From Arctopsyche grandis (lineage: Eukaryota > Arthropoda > Insecta > Trichoptera > Hydropsychidae): a DNA stretch of 64,000 nt. The stretch's first letter is position 1; each line of letters opens with the position of its first letter. Of the stretch, positions 1 through 11,590 are shown piece by piece. The notes beneath the pieces were generated by a model, which was given only the letters and a program-made list of their open reading frames with translations, made no database searches and was not told the origin of the DNA. A program made the translations under genes and the position numbers. Location of the stretch: contig NC_135355.1 in the NCBI RefSeq assembly GCF_051622035.1, positions 620,001-684,000 on the forward strand, given 5' to 3'.

Positions 1-69
1 TATCGGTAAATAATACGAATGTAATTAGAAAGTAATCGGATCGGATAGATACGATAAATGGTTGTTTAC

Positions 70-3000
70 CTCATAATGGAGACTCTGTAATGTTGGTCTG
101 TTAATTGTGGCATAATTGCCCAATCAACTGTTTCGTATACGTTCAAACATTCTGTGCTGGACGGGTTTCTGTTTGAAAAGAATTCTGGCATTTCAGCCCT
201 GGCCAAAAATAGGTTATCAATTTTAACCTTGGCTTTTTCAAAACTATAGCTGTTCGTCGCCAAAATTCTCAATATAAAATTGTTATCTGGAATTTAAAGT
301 GTACAGTGTAAATTGCATCTTGCAAATATAAAAACATGTGTGTATGTATGTACATGCGTACAAATTTAGCAATTCAAATTAACTAAATTTGTAAATAATT
401 TAGAAATTCTAAAATGTAATTTAGTAAATCCATTTCAATTCAAGCTCTAAGCACATGAAATGAATTATATTCCAGCGGTTAGTAATTGCGAAATGATTTA
501 TTTAAAAGTAGAAGTTTGCATACATATATACCTACAAACATACATACATAAAATGTATTATATATTACAAGCGGCAAACTTTAATTTAAAAAAAAATGTA
601 AAATTTTAATAAATACGTCGTATGTATATCTACATACATATGTATATCATCATATACATATGTATATAATATAATCTCGCTATTTTGTGGGTCTGTCTGT
701 CTGAGATAGCACTCGCCGTACTTATAATAGTCGTTTTAATTTAATGTACATGTTTACGTAAGCTTCCAACAAAATGACGTACAATATAATACGAATAATA
801 ACAAAAGAAAAAAAGTTCTATATATATATATACTGTTCGATGCCAATGTTTCCGCTAGGAAATTAGACCGAAATAATTTAGAAATAACATACCGCCATCT
901 ATTGAAAATTTATTTAATTATTTAATGAATTAATTTTTCTATCGGTGTTTTACATTGTTTATATGTACATACATAGTTAGGTAAGTAGTTTTTACATACT
1001 TTAAACAATTTAATATTCATATTAAACAATTAAAAATAAATATTAAATTAAATCGATTGGACCGTATGGGGGATCGAACTCATGACCGATGACACATTTC
1101 TCTTAATTTAATTTTATTTAATAACTTTATATGCCAACACCCATGCGATTATATGTGATTAGTATACATATAATAGCGCTATTCTGTGTGTTTGTGTGTC
1201 TACGACAACGATCGTCGTAGTATAATAATCGTTTCGACTCAACATATGTACATATGTACGGCACAGTTAAAACACTGCCAGCCAAATGTACGAATCAATA
1301 TAAAACCTGTATGTATACTGTTTGCTATAAATATTTCCTCTAGGAAAATAGTCTCACAAGCATTTAGCGTCATCTATTGAAAATTAATTCAATTAATTAA
1401 TTAATTAATTTTTCTATCGTTTATATTTAGGTAGGTAGGTAGTTTTTACTGATAATACATCCGATAAAATTCTCATCAGGTCTCTCACTACATTAATCGA
1501 AATTGCTTACGTCACGCCATATAAAATATACGTGACGGTAATTTTACTTATCGAGGTTTTGAACCAAACAATTAAATAAAAATATAAAATTAATTTTATT
1601 TTAGAAAAATACGATCGCGACGGGGATCGAACACATGACCGACACGTTTCTTTTATTAATTTTTTTATTGAATAATTTAAAATGCCATAACCCATACGAT
1701 GATATTTCATCGGGCTTATCACTAGTACGTAATATAACGAATTGAAATATATGTATTTAGGTAAATTTTCAGTCAATAATCATATCGGGTGTATAAAAAG
1801 AAGAATTTTTCATGGAAATGTAGAAAATTATAATTATAACAACAAAATTAATAAATGTAGAAAATTTCCCGACATTGATCAGGTGAAAAAAAACTCCTTT
1901 CAAGTTTAAGTTCGAGTAATATGAAATGGTATACCAAATTTGGTGGAACTACATAAATTGAGAGTAATAAAACGGGGACAGTTAAACAAACAAACAAACA
2001 AATCTAAGCAGCTTTTATCTCGATGATTATAAACGTTCTTATTGATAAATGATTGCAAATACATTGTTTGTGTATATGCAGTTGGTATAAATATACATAT
2101 TTTATTTTATTTTATTAATTGAAAAATCAACAGACAGGATGTACATAGATATGTATAAAAAACTAAATAATAAATAAATAATATATGTAACATCCGAGTC
2201 CAATAATAGATTTTTACAAAAATGAAAAAGATAAATATAAGGAAAACAAATTAAAAGTAAAGAATAAAGGCATGACAAAATATGTAGAACATTGCATAAT
2301 TACACTATAGCATTAAAATATTTGGAAAAGGTTATAAAATAGAATATAAGAAGAAATTGAAATTTACAAATATAAAACAAATGAAAAAGGTAAATACAAA
2401 ATAAACAAATGAAAAGGAAAAGAATGAAAGCTATAATATGATTAAATAGCACATTACATAACTAAACTAAAGTATAAAAATATTGGAAATATTGGAAAAA
2501 TAGAATAGGAGAAGAAATGAATCAATCGGTCAAGATTCTCTTGATGTTAGACCTGAATTGATGTAGGGAAATACCAAATAGATCAACCTCGTTCAGCTCT
2601 CCGTTAAACATACGATAAACGCGCTGCAGATAAAAATATTTTTGGGAATTACATAGTATTGAAAGGATCAAGTGAAAAGAGTTTAACGCGTCTAGAGTAC
2701 CGAACTGGGATTCTGAAATTAACCTTATTCAGTAAATCAGAACAATCAAGGAAACCATTTATGAGCTTAAAGAAGAATATAGCATCAGTATGTCGTCGCC
2801 TGACAGAAAGATTGTTAATAGAAAGGATATGTACATACATACATATTTAAAAGCAGCCTGTTTTCGACTCATGTGCACGATATAAACAAAATAATGTAAT
2901 GAGTAGGTACATAAAGTTTTAAAAATAAAAAGAAATACCTATAGCGACATTAGGAAAGTGAGGTTGAAGTCGACACCAATCTTTTAATCTCTGTATCAAT

Positions 3001-3098
3001 TGGTCTTGTGCTGCTTGTGAGATGTTGCAATCCTTCATAATAATATGCAAGTTGTCGTCATTTGTACCCAGGAGAAGTTTTTGATAATCTGCAGCCAT
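70..3098 (-). CDS. CRAL-TRIO domain protein A, first two exons (gene continues off the left edge)
   Basis: Predicted soluble carrier of a hydrophobic ligand; the CRAL-TRIO / tocopherol-transfer family binds retinoids, tocopherol or phosphoinositides, and the ligand here cannot be predicted. Exon 1 is 2939-3098: it starts MAADYQKLLLG, has 53 codons plus one base, and ends in LKDWCRLQPHFP, typical of the CRAL-TRIO N-terminal helices, before a GTATTT donor. Exon 2 is 70-286, after a CCAG acceptor; it encodes FILRILATNSYSFEKAK and ends AG|GTAAAC. The phases join cleanly (G+AT = Asp). The lipid-binding domain would lie outside the window. Exon lengths (160 and 217 bp) equal those of gene B, so the two are tandem paralogues. 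The 2.65-kb intron holds a duplicated repeat and a LINE fragment. The joining is inferred from splice sites and paralogy. Confidence 0.8.
650..1745 (+). repeat. Two tandem diverged copies of a ~0.5-kb dispersed repeat (family R-B)
   Basis: Unit 1 is about 650-1150 and unit 2 about 1160-1745. Shared landmarks in order: TCGCTATTTTGTGGGTCTG / GCGCTATTCTGTGTGTTTG; ATACTGTT...CTAGGAAA; the CATCTATTGAAAAT block (892 and 1371); ATTAATTTTTCTATCG; and GGGATCGAACnCATGACCGA (about 1070 and 1620), followed by TATGCCA(A/T)AACCCAT. A third copy lies inverted at about 60650-60965. The GATCGAAC core resembles a tRNA T-arm / pol III B box on the minus strand, but no tRNA fold is evident. Superfamily not recognised. 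Confidence 0.6.
2098..2850 (-). mobile_element. 5'-truncated non-LTR retrotransposon (LINE) 3' end
   Basis: On the minus strand, 2840-2649 reads RRHTDAIFFFKLINGFLDC and then DLLNKVNFRIPVRYSRR, the C-terminal 'KLINGxxDCxxLL' segment of non-LTR retrotransposon polymerases. After a shifted frame it continues with NEVDLFGISLHQFRSNIKRI, the usual last conserved block. The rest, down to 2098, is an A-rich 3' UTR ending in repeated AAAAT. The 3'-most 160 bp recurs almost unchanged at 20820-20978, inside another LINE. The copy is frame-disrupted and lies in intron 1 of gene A. The clade is uncertain (Jockey/CR1-type). Confidence 0.75.
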
Positions 3099-3351
3099 TC
3101 TACAGAAAATAAAAATATTTTACTCAAACGCACTCGCGCTGACGAAATAACTGTATGTACATATCTACGAGTCGATAAATAATACTCAACGGACACTGCA
3201 AAATGAATACACTTCACAGGTGAAATGTTTTCGGACGACTGATGATCCAATGTCGCACACATATGTAAGCGACATTGGGCAAAACTGGTTTAAAATGCAA
3301 TATTAAAGTTGCTTATTATTTATTTTATTTTACACACCAAGGTTTCCATTA
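3099..3351. other. Short spacer between CRAL-TRIO gene A and LINE 1
   Basis: 5' flank of gene A followed by ordinary AT-rich sequence. The last 13 bp (3339-3351, aaggtttccatta) are the left target-site duplication of the LINE to the right. No promoter element was recognised. Confidence 0.4.
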
Positions 3352-3700
3352 TATTTTACATACACGGTTGCAATCGGTCGATGTGCGTTATCGCCTTATC
3401 GCGTTCGATATATTACATTTATAAATTTTATAAATATATAATAATTATTATAATAAAATTTAAAGTTGCAATAATTTTATATAATAAGTGAATATACAAC
3501 AACAAAATCAAACTGTTGCCGCGCTGTTACCGGCAAAGCGCAGTTTTGCACCCGTTCTGAAAAATGAACACAGATAATCCAGTGCCACTGGCGCAGCAGT
3601 ATGATCCGTATGATCAACCACACATCTATGCCAACAATATGAAATCAGATGCAAACAATATGAGATAACTATAACCGATTTAAAGAAAAGAATTTAAATA

Positions 3701-4609
3701 ATGGAAAAAAAATCCAGGCCTTATACATCTATTCTAAATAGGAGCAAAACCAGGGGGTCCAGACCCCCTGGACCCCCCCCCCCCCTTCACTACGTCACTG
3801 ATCTAGATTACCACACCTATCAACTCAAGAATGAAAGGTGGTATAGAGTGGTTGTTAGAGGTTTACCGCCATCAACAGACGTTAATGAGATAAAAGAGTC
3901 TCTCAAAGATAAAGGATATGAAGTGGCCAATGTGGCAAATATTATCAAGAAATTTACAACCGATGGTGAAAGAAAAATAAAACATTTTCCATTATATTTT
4001 GTAGACCTGGTGCCAAAAGAAAACTGCAAAGAAGTATATGGTATTAAAGATCTTCTACATTGCAGAGTAACAATTGAACCACCAATGAAAGTAAAAGACA
4101 TCCCTCAGTGTACAAACTGTCAACAACTTGGGCATACAAAACATTTTTGCAATCGACAACCTAAATGCGTCAAATGTGCCGCAGACCATCACACAACAAA
4201 ATGCAACAAGCAAAAAATGTTCCCCCAACTTGTGCCCTGTGTGGCCAGCAAGGACATCCAGCTAGCTACAGGGGGTGTGAGGTCTATAAAAAAAAGATAA
4301 AAGCATCACAACCCAAAAAGGTAACAGTAACGCCACGCGTACAACAAAATCAAATTGAAGTTGTTGATAAACAAACAACTGCGGACAAAACATATAGTGA
4401 AGCAGCTACATAAGTCTCAAGAAGACAAAAGCAAACAAGATATCGGGCAGAAAAATAAATTAACTGAACCTACCATCGGTGACATGATGCAGTTGCTATG
4501 TGACTTTCAAACTGAAATAAAACAACAATTCAACTGGCTCATAACCAGAGTGGAAAAAATTGAAAATCATTCGAAATCACCAAGTAAACATAATAAAAAT
4601 GACAGATAA
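3701..4609 (+). pseudogene. LINE 1 ORF1: gag-like RNA-binding protein with CCHC knuckles, frame-broken
   Basis: ORF1 proteins of Jockey elements bind element RNA and target the particle. From 3701 the frame encodes a PRE_C2HC-like region (VVRGLPPSTDVNEI at about residues 48-61) and then two zinc knuckles, CTNCQQLGHTKHFC and CVKCAADHHTTKC. A third knuckle, CALCGQQGHPASYRGC, is in another frame (about 4228-4275), so there is a one-base shift at the A-run near 4213. A second shift near 4400 moves the frame to the C-terminal segment IGDMMQLLCDFQTEIKQQF, a probable coiled coil. A short upstream frame at 3564-3668 (MNTDNPVPLAQQYDPYDQ) may be a relic of the ORF1 N-terminus. Confidence 0.85.
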
Positions 4610-7256
4610 TTCCCTACGCATATTAACATGGAATGCAAACGGACTCAATCAGAGAGTCCATGAACTTGAAGTGTTTTTAAAGACAAACAACATCGATCTA
4701 GCACTAATATCAGAAACACACTTTTCACAAAGAAGTTACATAAAGATAAATGGATACTCAGCTTATTGGACAATACATCCTAGTGAACGAGCTCGCGGTG
4801 GTACTGCTATTTTAATCAAAAAAAATATCCAGCACTTCGAACAAAAAGATGTCAGAGAACCATTCATGCAAGCTACTATCATCACAATTAAATATGGCAA
4901 TGCTGACTTAAATATTGCTGCAGCATATTGTCCTCCAAAGCATACCATCACAAAACACCAATTTATAAACATCTTTAATTCCCTTGGGCCAAGATTTATT
5001 ATTGGAGGAGACTACAACGTTAAACATACAGCTTGGGGATCACGACTTATAACTCCTGGTAAAGGAAACAACCTTTTATACGCGATTCAGAGCTCCTCGT
5101 GCGAGTATCATTCCTCACAAAAACCAACCTTCTGGCCGACCGACAGTAAAAAGGTACCAGATTTAATTGACTTTTTTATATCCAAAGGCATAGCCCCAAA
5201 CCACATTGAGGTCGAAGGAATAGAGGACCTTACTTCTGATCACACACCAGTGCTAATAACACTGAGCGCACTGGTAATTAAAAGAATAAGGAGACAGAAC
5301 CTGACAAATAAACGCACTAACTGGGATATGTTCCGAAAAAAACTAGACCGATCAATAAATTTAATAGTGAAACTTAAAACTATAGAAGATCTCGAACTAC
5401 ACACTCAAAATTTTATTGACTCTGTACGAGAGGCTGCGAAAGAAGCTACACCTGTACCAAAAGAAAAACCAGACCAAATAATTAATTACCCCATGGAAAT
5501 TAGACAATTGATTAAAGAAAGAAGGAGAACAAGACGAATATGGCATAGAATCAGAAATATTGCAGACAAAAGAGAATTTAATCACATAAGTAACAAAGTT
5601 AACCGACTTATTAAAGAGCACAAACAAAATTGTTTTGAAAAATATTTGGAAGGTTTGGGCCCTGCAGCTGATAAAAATCACTCACTATGGAAAGCAACTA
5701 GGAAATTCAAACCACCAATTCTACAAATACCACCTCTGAAAAATGCGCAAGGAGAGTGGATAAGAAGCAACAAAGAAAAAGCCGAGCTGTTTGCACAACA
5801 CTTAGAGACAGTATTCCAACCACACAATATTGAATCTGATGCTGATTATACACCAATGTATCAACCACGGCAACTAATCAAAACTGTCACCCCTATGGAA
5901 GTAGCTAAAGAAATAGATGACAATATAAATCCTAAAAAGACACCTGGAATTGACGAAATCTCACCTGGACTATTCAAGGAACTTTCGAAAAAGGCTATTA
6001 TCATGCTAACATACTTATACAATGCATGTTTCCGGCTCAAACATGTGCCAGAGTGCTTCAAAACTGCTCAAATCATCATGTTGAAGAAACCAGAAAAGTC
6101 ACCCGAACAAGTAACATCATACAGACCAATATCCTTGTTGCCTGCGATCTCTAAGCTATTAGAAAAACTATTATTAAAAAGACTCAAGCCCTTAATCGAT
6201 GTTCCCGACTTCCAATTTGGCTTTAGGTCGAAACATTCTACCATCGATCAAGTGCACCTTGTTATTTCAAAAATAGAGCAATCGCTAGAGGAAAAAAAGT
6301 ATTGTCCGGCTGTATTTCTTGTTGTCTCACAGGCCTTCGACAGGGTATGGCACGAAGGACTTATCCACAAAATCAGCAAGTCATTACCTGGAAATTATGT
6401 CAAATTACTGGAATCATACGTATCCGGACGCAAATTCAGTTGCTCATGAGGAGGCATTCTCTAACTTTTTCACAGCCTCTGCAGGAGTACCACAGGGAAG
6501 CGTAATATGGCCTATACTGTACCTGATATACACTGCTGACATCCCGACAAGCGAAGAGACATTCATTCGAACATTTGCAGATGACACAGTCATTATGTCA
6601 TCGAGCGAGTCGCAGGTGGAAGCATTTGAACGCCTGCAGTATGCACTGGACAAGATCAGCAAATGAACCAAGGACTGGAAAATGAAACTCAACGAGCTAA
6701 AATCAATGCAGGTCACATTCGCACTGCGACGAAATAGTTTCAGCATTCAGACTTTCATAAACGGAATCCAAGTTCCATAAGTTTTGTCAGCCAAATATTT
6801 AGGACTGCATCTTGACTCAAGGCTTACGTGGAGGCATCACATTAAAAAAAAATAGAACAGATTCGAATGAAACAAAGAGAAATGCATTGGCTAATAGGAA
6901 GACACTCCAAATTAGACCTACAATGCAAAAAACTGATATACCAGGCAATCGTAAAGCCAATATGGACATATGGCATAGATTTGTGGGGATGCAGCAAGCC
7001 TTCCAATATCGAAAAAACGCAAAGATGTCAAAACCAGTTTCTGAGGATTATCACCGATGCAAATCGCTTCGTCACAAATGAAGAGATCCACAAGGACCTT
7101 AAAATCCAAAAAGTAAAAGAAGTCATCCGAGAATGCGCTGGGAGGCACGAGTTGAGACTGCACCGTCACCCTAACATAGAAGCGTTGAAGCTATTGGACA
7201 CAACTCACCAGCAGAGGCGTTTAAAGCGAAAAAAGCCTCACGAATTGGTGTTCTGA
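4600..7256 (+). pseudogene. LINE 1 ORF2: AP endonuclease + reverse transcriptase, broken
   Basis: Encodes the target-primed reverse transcription enzyme. The ATG at 4600 gives MTDNSLRILTWNANGLNQR, the start of an exonuclease-endonuclease-phosphatase domain; GGDYNVKHTAWGS and SDHTPV follow. RT motifs: SYRPISLLPAISKLLEK; motif A as FLVVSQAFDRVWH, where the catalytic Asp normally after FL is Val; PQGSVIWP; and FADDTVI with the catalytic DD kept. The frame shifts near 6446, has an in-frame TGA at 6664, and shifts again before the C-terminal part at about 6867-7256, which includes RRLKRKKPHELVF at the end. At least three breaks plus the motif A loss mean no activity is expected. Confidence 0.88.
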
Positions 7257-7420
7257 ATGTGAGAGATTCAGAAGCCCAATTCACAATTTTGGGGACGGAG
7301 TGATGATTTTCCGTAGTGCCCGTACATGATCTGTAGAGCAACGATATCGCTGGTGATAATTTATCGGGAATCGATAAGATGGCACCAAAAAAAGAAAAAA
7401 AAAAAAAAAGGTTTCCATTA

Positions 7421-7798
<378 letters not shown>

Positions 7799-8602
7799 TA
7801 ATGAATCTCATTACATTGGAGACGAGAAGAATAAGACGCGACTTAATCGAAGTCTTTAAAATACTAAATAATCATAAAATTTTCATATGTCTAATCTTAC
7901 TACATCGAACGGAAAAACTCACCTCAGAGGTCACTCGCTTAGACTCCAAAAAGAAAAATCTAATAAATTGATCAGAGATTCCTTCTTTTCAAACAGAGTG
8001 GTTTCAGTTTGGAATAGTCTTCCCAATGAAATTGTTATTTCTGTTAACCTTAATATTTTTAAAAATAAGCTTGATGCATTTCTTAAACTCTGATTTTGAA
8101 GGATTTCTGTAATTCTTCCTTCCCAATTACTTATTTCCCAAATTCTTATTTCTGTTTCTTGTTTACTTTTTTTCTATCTTATTTTTATTTTAATATTGTC
8201 ATTTTGAATGTATTGTAACGTTACATAGAGAGACGCCCCGTAGACCGGTGACGTCATGGTGACGCCGACCAATGGTGGAGTCGGGCGTTGCGGCCAATGG
8301 CTGCACCAGACTCCTTGACCAATGATAATACGTGTATGCGCTGAGCGCTCTATGATATAAGAATGGTACGCTCTCGATCGGGGGCATTCGGATCCTGACC
8401 TCCACCGGACGAGCAGCAATAAAGACTTGGAACCTGCCTGCGTGTTTTCTTGTACCTCGACCTGACTCCACTTACCTCTGAATACTCTTCAGTATTTTAC
8501 TTTTTTTCTCATTTAATTAACATATATGTATAAATCAAACTTCTTGAGTCTATCGGCTTTGCCACCTCCCCCAAGTATATTAAATGAATAAATAAATAAA
8601 TA
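7799..8602 (+). mobile_element. LINE 3' fragment with a solo LTR nested in its 3' UTR
   Basis: 7799-7880 translates as NLITLETRRIRRDLIEVFKI, and after a frame change 7887-8093 reads RGHSLRLQKEKSNKLIRDSF and RVVSVWNSLPNEIV. Both are characteristic of the extreme C-terminus of CR1/Jockey-group polymerases. The 3' UTR runs to an (AAATA)n tail at 8584-8602. It is interrupted by the LTR at 8214-8491: removing that LTR and one target-site copy restores continuous sequence across gaatgtattttac. 5'-truncated and non-functional. Confidence 0.72.
8214..8491 (+). mobile_element. Solo LTR, probably Ty3/Gypsy type
   Basis: 278 bp starting TGTAACGTTACA and ending CTCTTCA, flanked by a 4-bp target-site duplication GTAT (8210-8213 and 8492-8495). 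Parts: CCAAT motifs (near 8267, 8292, 8319), a TATA-like box in tatgatataagaatgg (about 8350) and a poly(A) signal AATAAAG (about 8420). It is distinctly GC-richer than its surroundings. Fossil; no internal region is present. It is younger than the LINE it sits in. Confidence 0.75.
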
Positions 8603-9064
8603 TATGTATGTGTTTTGTGAAATAAATATTCACTGCACAATAAAATAATTGCAACGTCACAATAATCATAAACACTAGTGTGAAACAGACTTAGTGAAAT
8701 TTAATAATTTAACTATTTTATATTGACTTCATATTTTAACATTTGTATGTATTCATATTTATGTGGGGAAATTGCATTTTTACATGATAAATGCGTAATC
8801 ATGTTAATAAACTCCATGCATTTTTCCCAATTAAAGTTGTACCACTTCAATGCTATCGAGTTTCATACTTTTATAACTTGATAATTTCTCTCATTGTTTG
8901 AATAAAGCTTAAAAGGTATTATTGTAAATAAATACAGCACACATACATATTAGATAGTTTATAGTACAAAATTTCAACTTTTATATTTATCAACAACAAT
9001 GTTTCCTGTAATAATTATTCCGTTTAAAAGATCAAAATGAATCAGTAAAAATCATATTATCCAA
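8603..9064. other. Intergenic AT-rich sequence downstream of CRAL-TRIO gene B
   Basis: The minus-strand 3' UTR of gene B should lie at the right end. No canonical AATAAA close to the stop was found on that strand. No repeat or gene was recognised. Confidence 0.4.
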
Positions 9065-10370
9065 CTAGTCTATATCCAACTTTCGGAATGTTCCTCGGAT
9101 TCCCAATAAACTATCGGCTATGTTATCGTCATCGTTTATTTTTTTTGAGTCGTCTGATTTCAACATTTCCGATTCAACGAGCCATTTTCTCCATTCGTCA
9201 GATTTGAAAGCTCTCTTCCAATTGTCTGAAAATGTTAAAGGTCGATATGATGAAATAAATCATAAATTGAGAAAAGGTGAATTTCGCGAGCTCAACACGC
9301 ACCTGCAATTTGAGAACAAGTTTCCAGCGTGTTTCCACCGTACTCTTTGGGCAAACATTTTATGGGAATATGCTCGTGAAGTTCTTTCAAGGTTTTATGA
9401 ATGTAAACTCTCTTAGCGAGTTTGCCTTTCATAATTGACTTGGCGAAATTTATTATATTGTGAGCATATGCTGGACAATTTATAATGTGGAATCCCTTCA
9501 TTTTGGCCCCGTAGCATTTCTGAAAATAAGCGAAATGTTTAAAATTACGGAGAAAAATAACACGACTTCGACCTAGGTAGTTACCTCGATTAGAAATAAA
9601 ACTTTTTTTATAAGGGTAGGAGTCGTTTTTACGATGTGACCCAACTGGGCATTGGCTCCGTCCCAAACGAAAATATCTCCTAGACTTGTGTCGTATCTCA
9701 TTCTCATGTCGCACATCATGAATATTACTTTGTATGTTGTCTCAGCGTCGAACAGGTTCACGTCTTCATTTTTCATTCTGGAAAATTGATATCGTTCAAA
9801 ATGAAAAATGTATTTGAGAAAATAACGTTTGTAAATGAGTCGAACCGATCGATCGAACATCGTATGTGGAAGAATCAGTTTAAAAAAATACACTCAAATT
9901 GAATTTTCGTATCTCTTACCTCAGCATGCATATTCTGTGTCTTTCTGGAGTTAAGCGAGGCATCAATATCCAGTCGGCGACATCGAATACTCTTTGAAAT
10001 TTGACATTACAAGGATCTCTATCAGCGAAAAACTCTGGCATGATCGACCTCGCCGAAAAATAATTTTCTATTTTTTCCTTTGTCTTTTCAACGCTGTATT
10101 CGTTTACGGCGAGTATTCGGTACACGAAACGTTTCTCTGAAATTCGTTACGATTTTAACGAGCCGAATTATTTGACACTTAATTAAAAAAAAGCACATCA
10201 TACGTAATACCTAATTCGATTTCGGGAAAATGAGGTTGAAGTCTGTACCAATCCATTAATCTGGCGACGCTCTCCTCGGCCACGTTTTGTGATATTTGGT
10301 ATAATTTACGAGAAAAATCCAGTTCATCGTCGTTCGTTTGAAAAAGGATATCTTGAAAGTTGTCCGACAT
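9065..10370 (-). CDS. CRAL-TRIO domain protein B, complete, five exons
   Basis: Predicted soluble carrier of hydrophobic ligands (alpha-tocopherol transfer / CRALBP-like family). Exons: 10211-10370, 9920-10136, 9585-9777, 9303-9519, 9065-9225; all have GT donors and AG acceptors and the phases agree, giving about 315 residues, normal for the family. Exon 1 starts MSDNFQDILFQTNDDELDF and ends RLMDWYRLQPHFPEIEL (CRAL-TRIO N). Exon 2 has ILAVNEYSVEKTKEKIENYF and PEFFADRDP. Exons 3-4 form the lipid-binding fold: IFVWDGANAQLGHIVK, then GFHIINCPAY and LPKEYGGN, the conserved end of the domain. Exon 5 ends GIRGTFRKLDID. A start 12 codons further upstream (MKFIKKL) is possible; MSDN is preferred because genes A and C start at the same distance. 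Confidence 0.92.
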
Positions 10371-10929
10371 GTTTATTTTCACTGTGAGCTTTTTGATGAA
10401 TTTCACTCATTTATAGAAAATCAAACAATACGATCTCATATAACTATTCTGAACGAAATATATCCTCTCCGTTTGGAATACAACTCTATACTGAATAGAA
10501 TACACTAAATTTAAGTAGGTGGGCAGTTTGAGTCTATCAAGGAGAGTTTCGAAAACATTTAAAGATCAAGGTTTTATTCGCCAAAATTTAAATAATAGCG
10601 AATTAGCATATCGCAGATTTAGGTATTGTTATTATCGTAGGTAGGTATTTACATATGATCGGAAGAAGTTTGACCTCAATAAATTAAAATGAAAAAAAAA
10701 ATACACACAGTTGGATCCTCGTATATTTTTCGCAATACAAAATCAATTTAAAAATTTTTTTGTTATAGTATAAGAAAAAAATAAAACGAAATGAAACGTT
10801 GTATGATATATTTTGATATAATTTCAGATGATTTTAAAATACAACAAAAGGAATTTCGATTGGAGTAAATACACAAAATAGGGATTCAATTGTAAATTCA
10901 CGTACATGTAATATACATAAAATGGTTCT
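10371..10929. other. 5' flank of CRAL-TRIO gene B
   Basis: AT-rich, no repeat recognised. It should hold the promoter of gene B, but I see no convincing TATA or initiator pair. Confidence 0.35.
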
Positions 10930-11269
10930 AGGAAACATTCCCCCCGTTCAAAAACCCCCTGGATATTAAACCCCCCGTGCAACAAATCCCCTGAACAGTA
11001 TACAAACTATGCCCCTGCCATGGATAAAAATTATTAAAAATAGTAATAAATTTAAATGATTCCGGCCTAGAGGATAAAAATCGAATATAAATTTTTGGAA
11101 CAGCTCTCGCATTTGTTCCGATAGATGAAGTTGTCGGTGCTTTTAAAGTATTATGCGAATCATATTTTTCTGACTAATAATAAATTAATATTAATACTTA
11201 CTTTTTATTAAATGTGCTGTCATTTTTTATAAAATATTTTTATCCATGGCGGGGGCTATTTTTATTACA

Positions 11270-11590
11270 TACATCCTTTACGTTTCACTAACGATTACAA
11301 TTCAGGAAAAAGTTTGCCTCTTATCCGATCGTTTTCATACTTTGCCATATTGCTCATTTTGGTCATCAATATAAGTAAATGGATCCTCCGCCATTACGAT
11401 AGAGATAAAATATCGTTTAAGAAGCGTTTCAAAATTTTTAATCTCAGTGACGTCTCGTAGTCATTAATTTTATACATAGATGGCGGTAGTAAAATAAAAT
11501 TATTGGTATTTTTATTCAAAATAATAATTTTATATACACATTATAGAAGAGGTATGTTTTTAAAAAACTTTTTTTTATATAATTATAATT
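11270..11590 (+). repeat. Dispersed repeat R-A, copy 1
   Basis: Starts near CCTTTACGTTTCAC and contains CGATCGTTTTCATACTTTGC and CATATTGCTCATTTTGGTC, GGATCCTCCGCCATTACG, then ATACATAGATGGCGGTAGTA and a T-rich end. Near-identical blocks occur at about 25380-25640 (+), 54180-54470 (-) and 57905-58275 (-), with fragments near 43400 (-) and 53640 (+). Non-coding; superfamily unknown. Confidence 0.75.
11511..11516 (-). promoter_or_regulatory. Candidate poly(A) signal of CRAL-TRIO gene C
   Basis: TTTATT on the plus strand gives AATAAA on the minus strand about 200 bp after the gene C stop. It lies inside repeat R-A, so this is only a candidate. Confidence 0.3.

Larger units (their letters stand above)
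3352..7407 (+). mobile_element. LINE 1: full-length Jockey-type retrotransposon, inactivated
   Basis: A 4.06-kb element flanked by a perfect 13-bp target-site duplication (aaggtttccatta at 3339-3351 and 7408-7420; the leading As may belong to the tail). Order: about 350 bp of 5' UTR, ORF1 with PRE_C2HC and zinc knuckles (3701-4609), ORF2 with endonuclease and reverse transcriptase (4600-7256), a 150-bp 3' UTR and an A-rich tail (7384-7409). ORF1 and ORF2 overlap by ATGACAGATAA, as in Jockey elements. The 3' UTR block 7262-7375 recurs inverted at 52690-52812. Several frame breaks and a lost catalytic Asp make it non-autonomous. Confidence 0.9.

Noticed and set aside
1060-1100. tRNA-like GGGGATCGAACTCATGACC (also near 1620)
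   Set aside because: Only a T-arm-like stretch; no acceptor, D or anticodon stems could be found, and it belongs to repeat R-B.
8174-8471. Two minus-strand open frames of 81 and 90 codons
   Set aside because: They fall within a non-coding solo LTR and show no domain.
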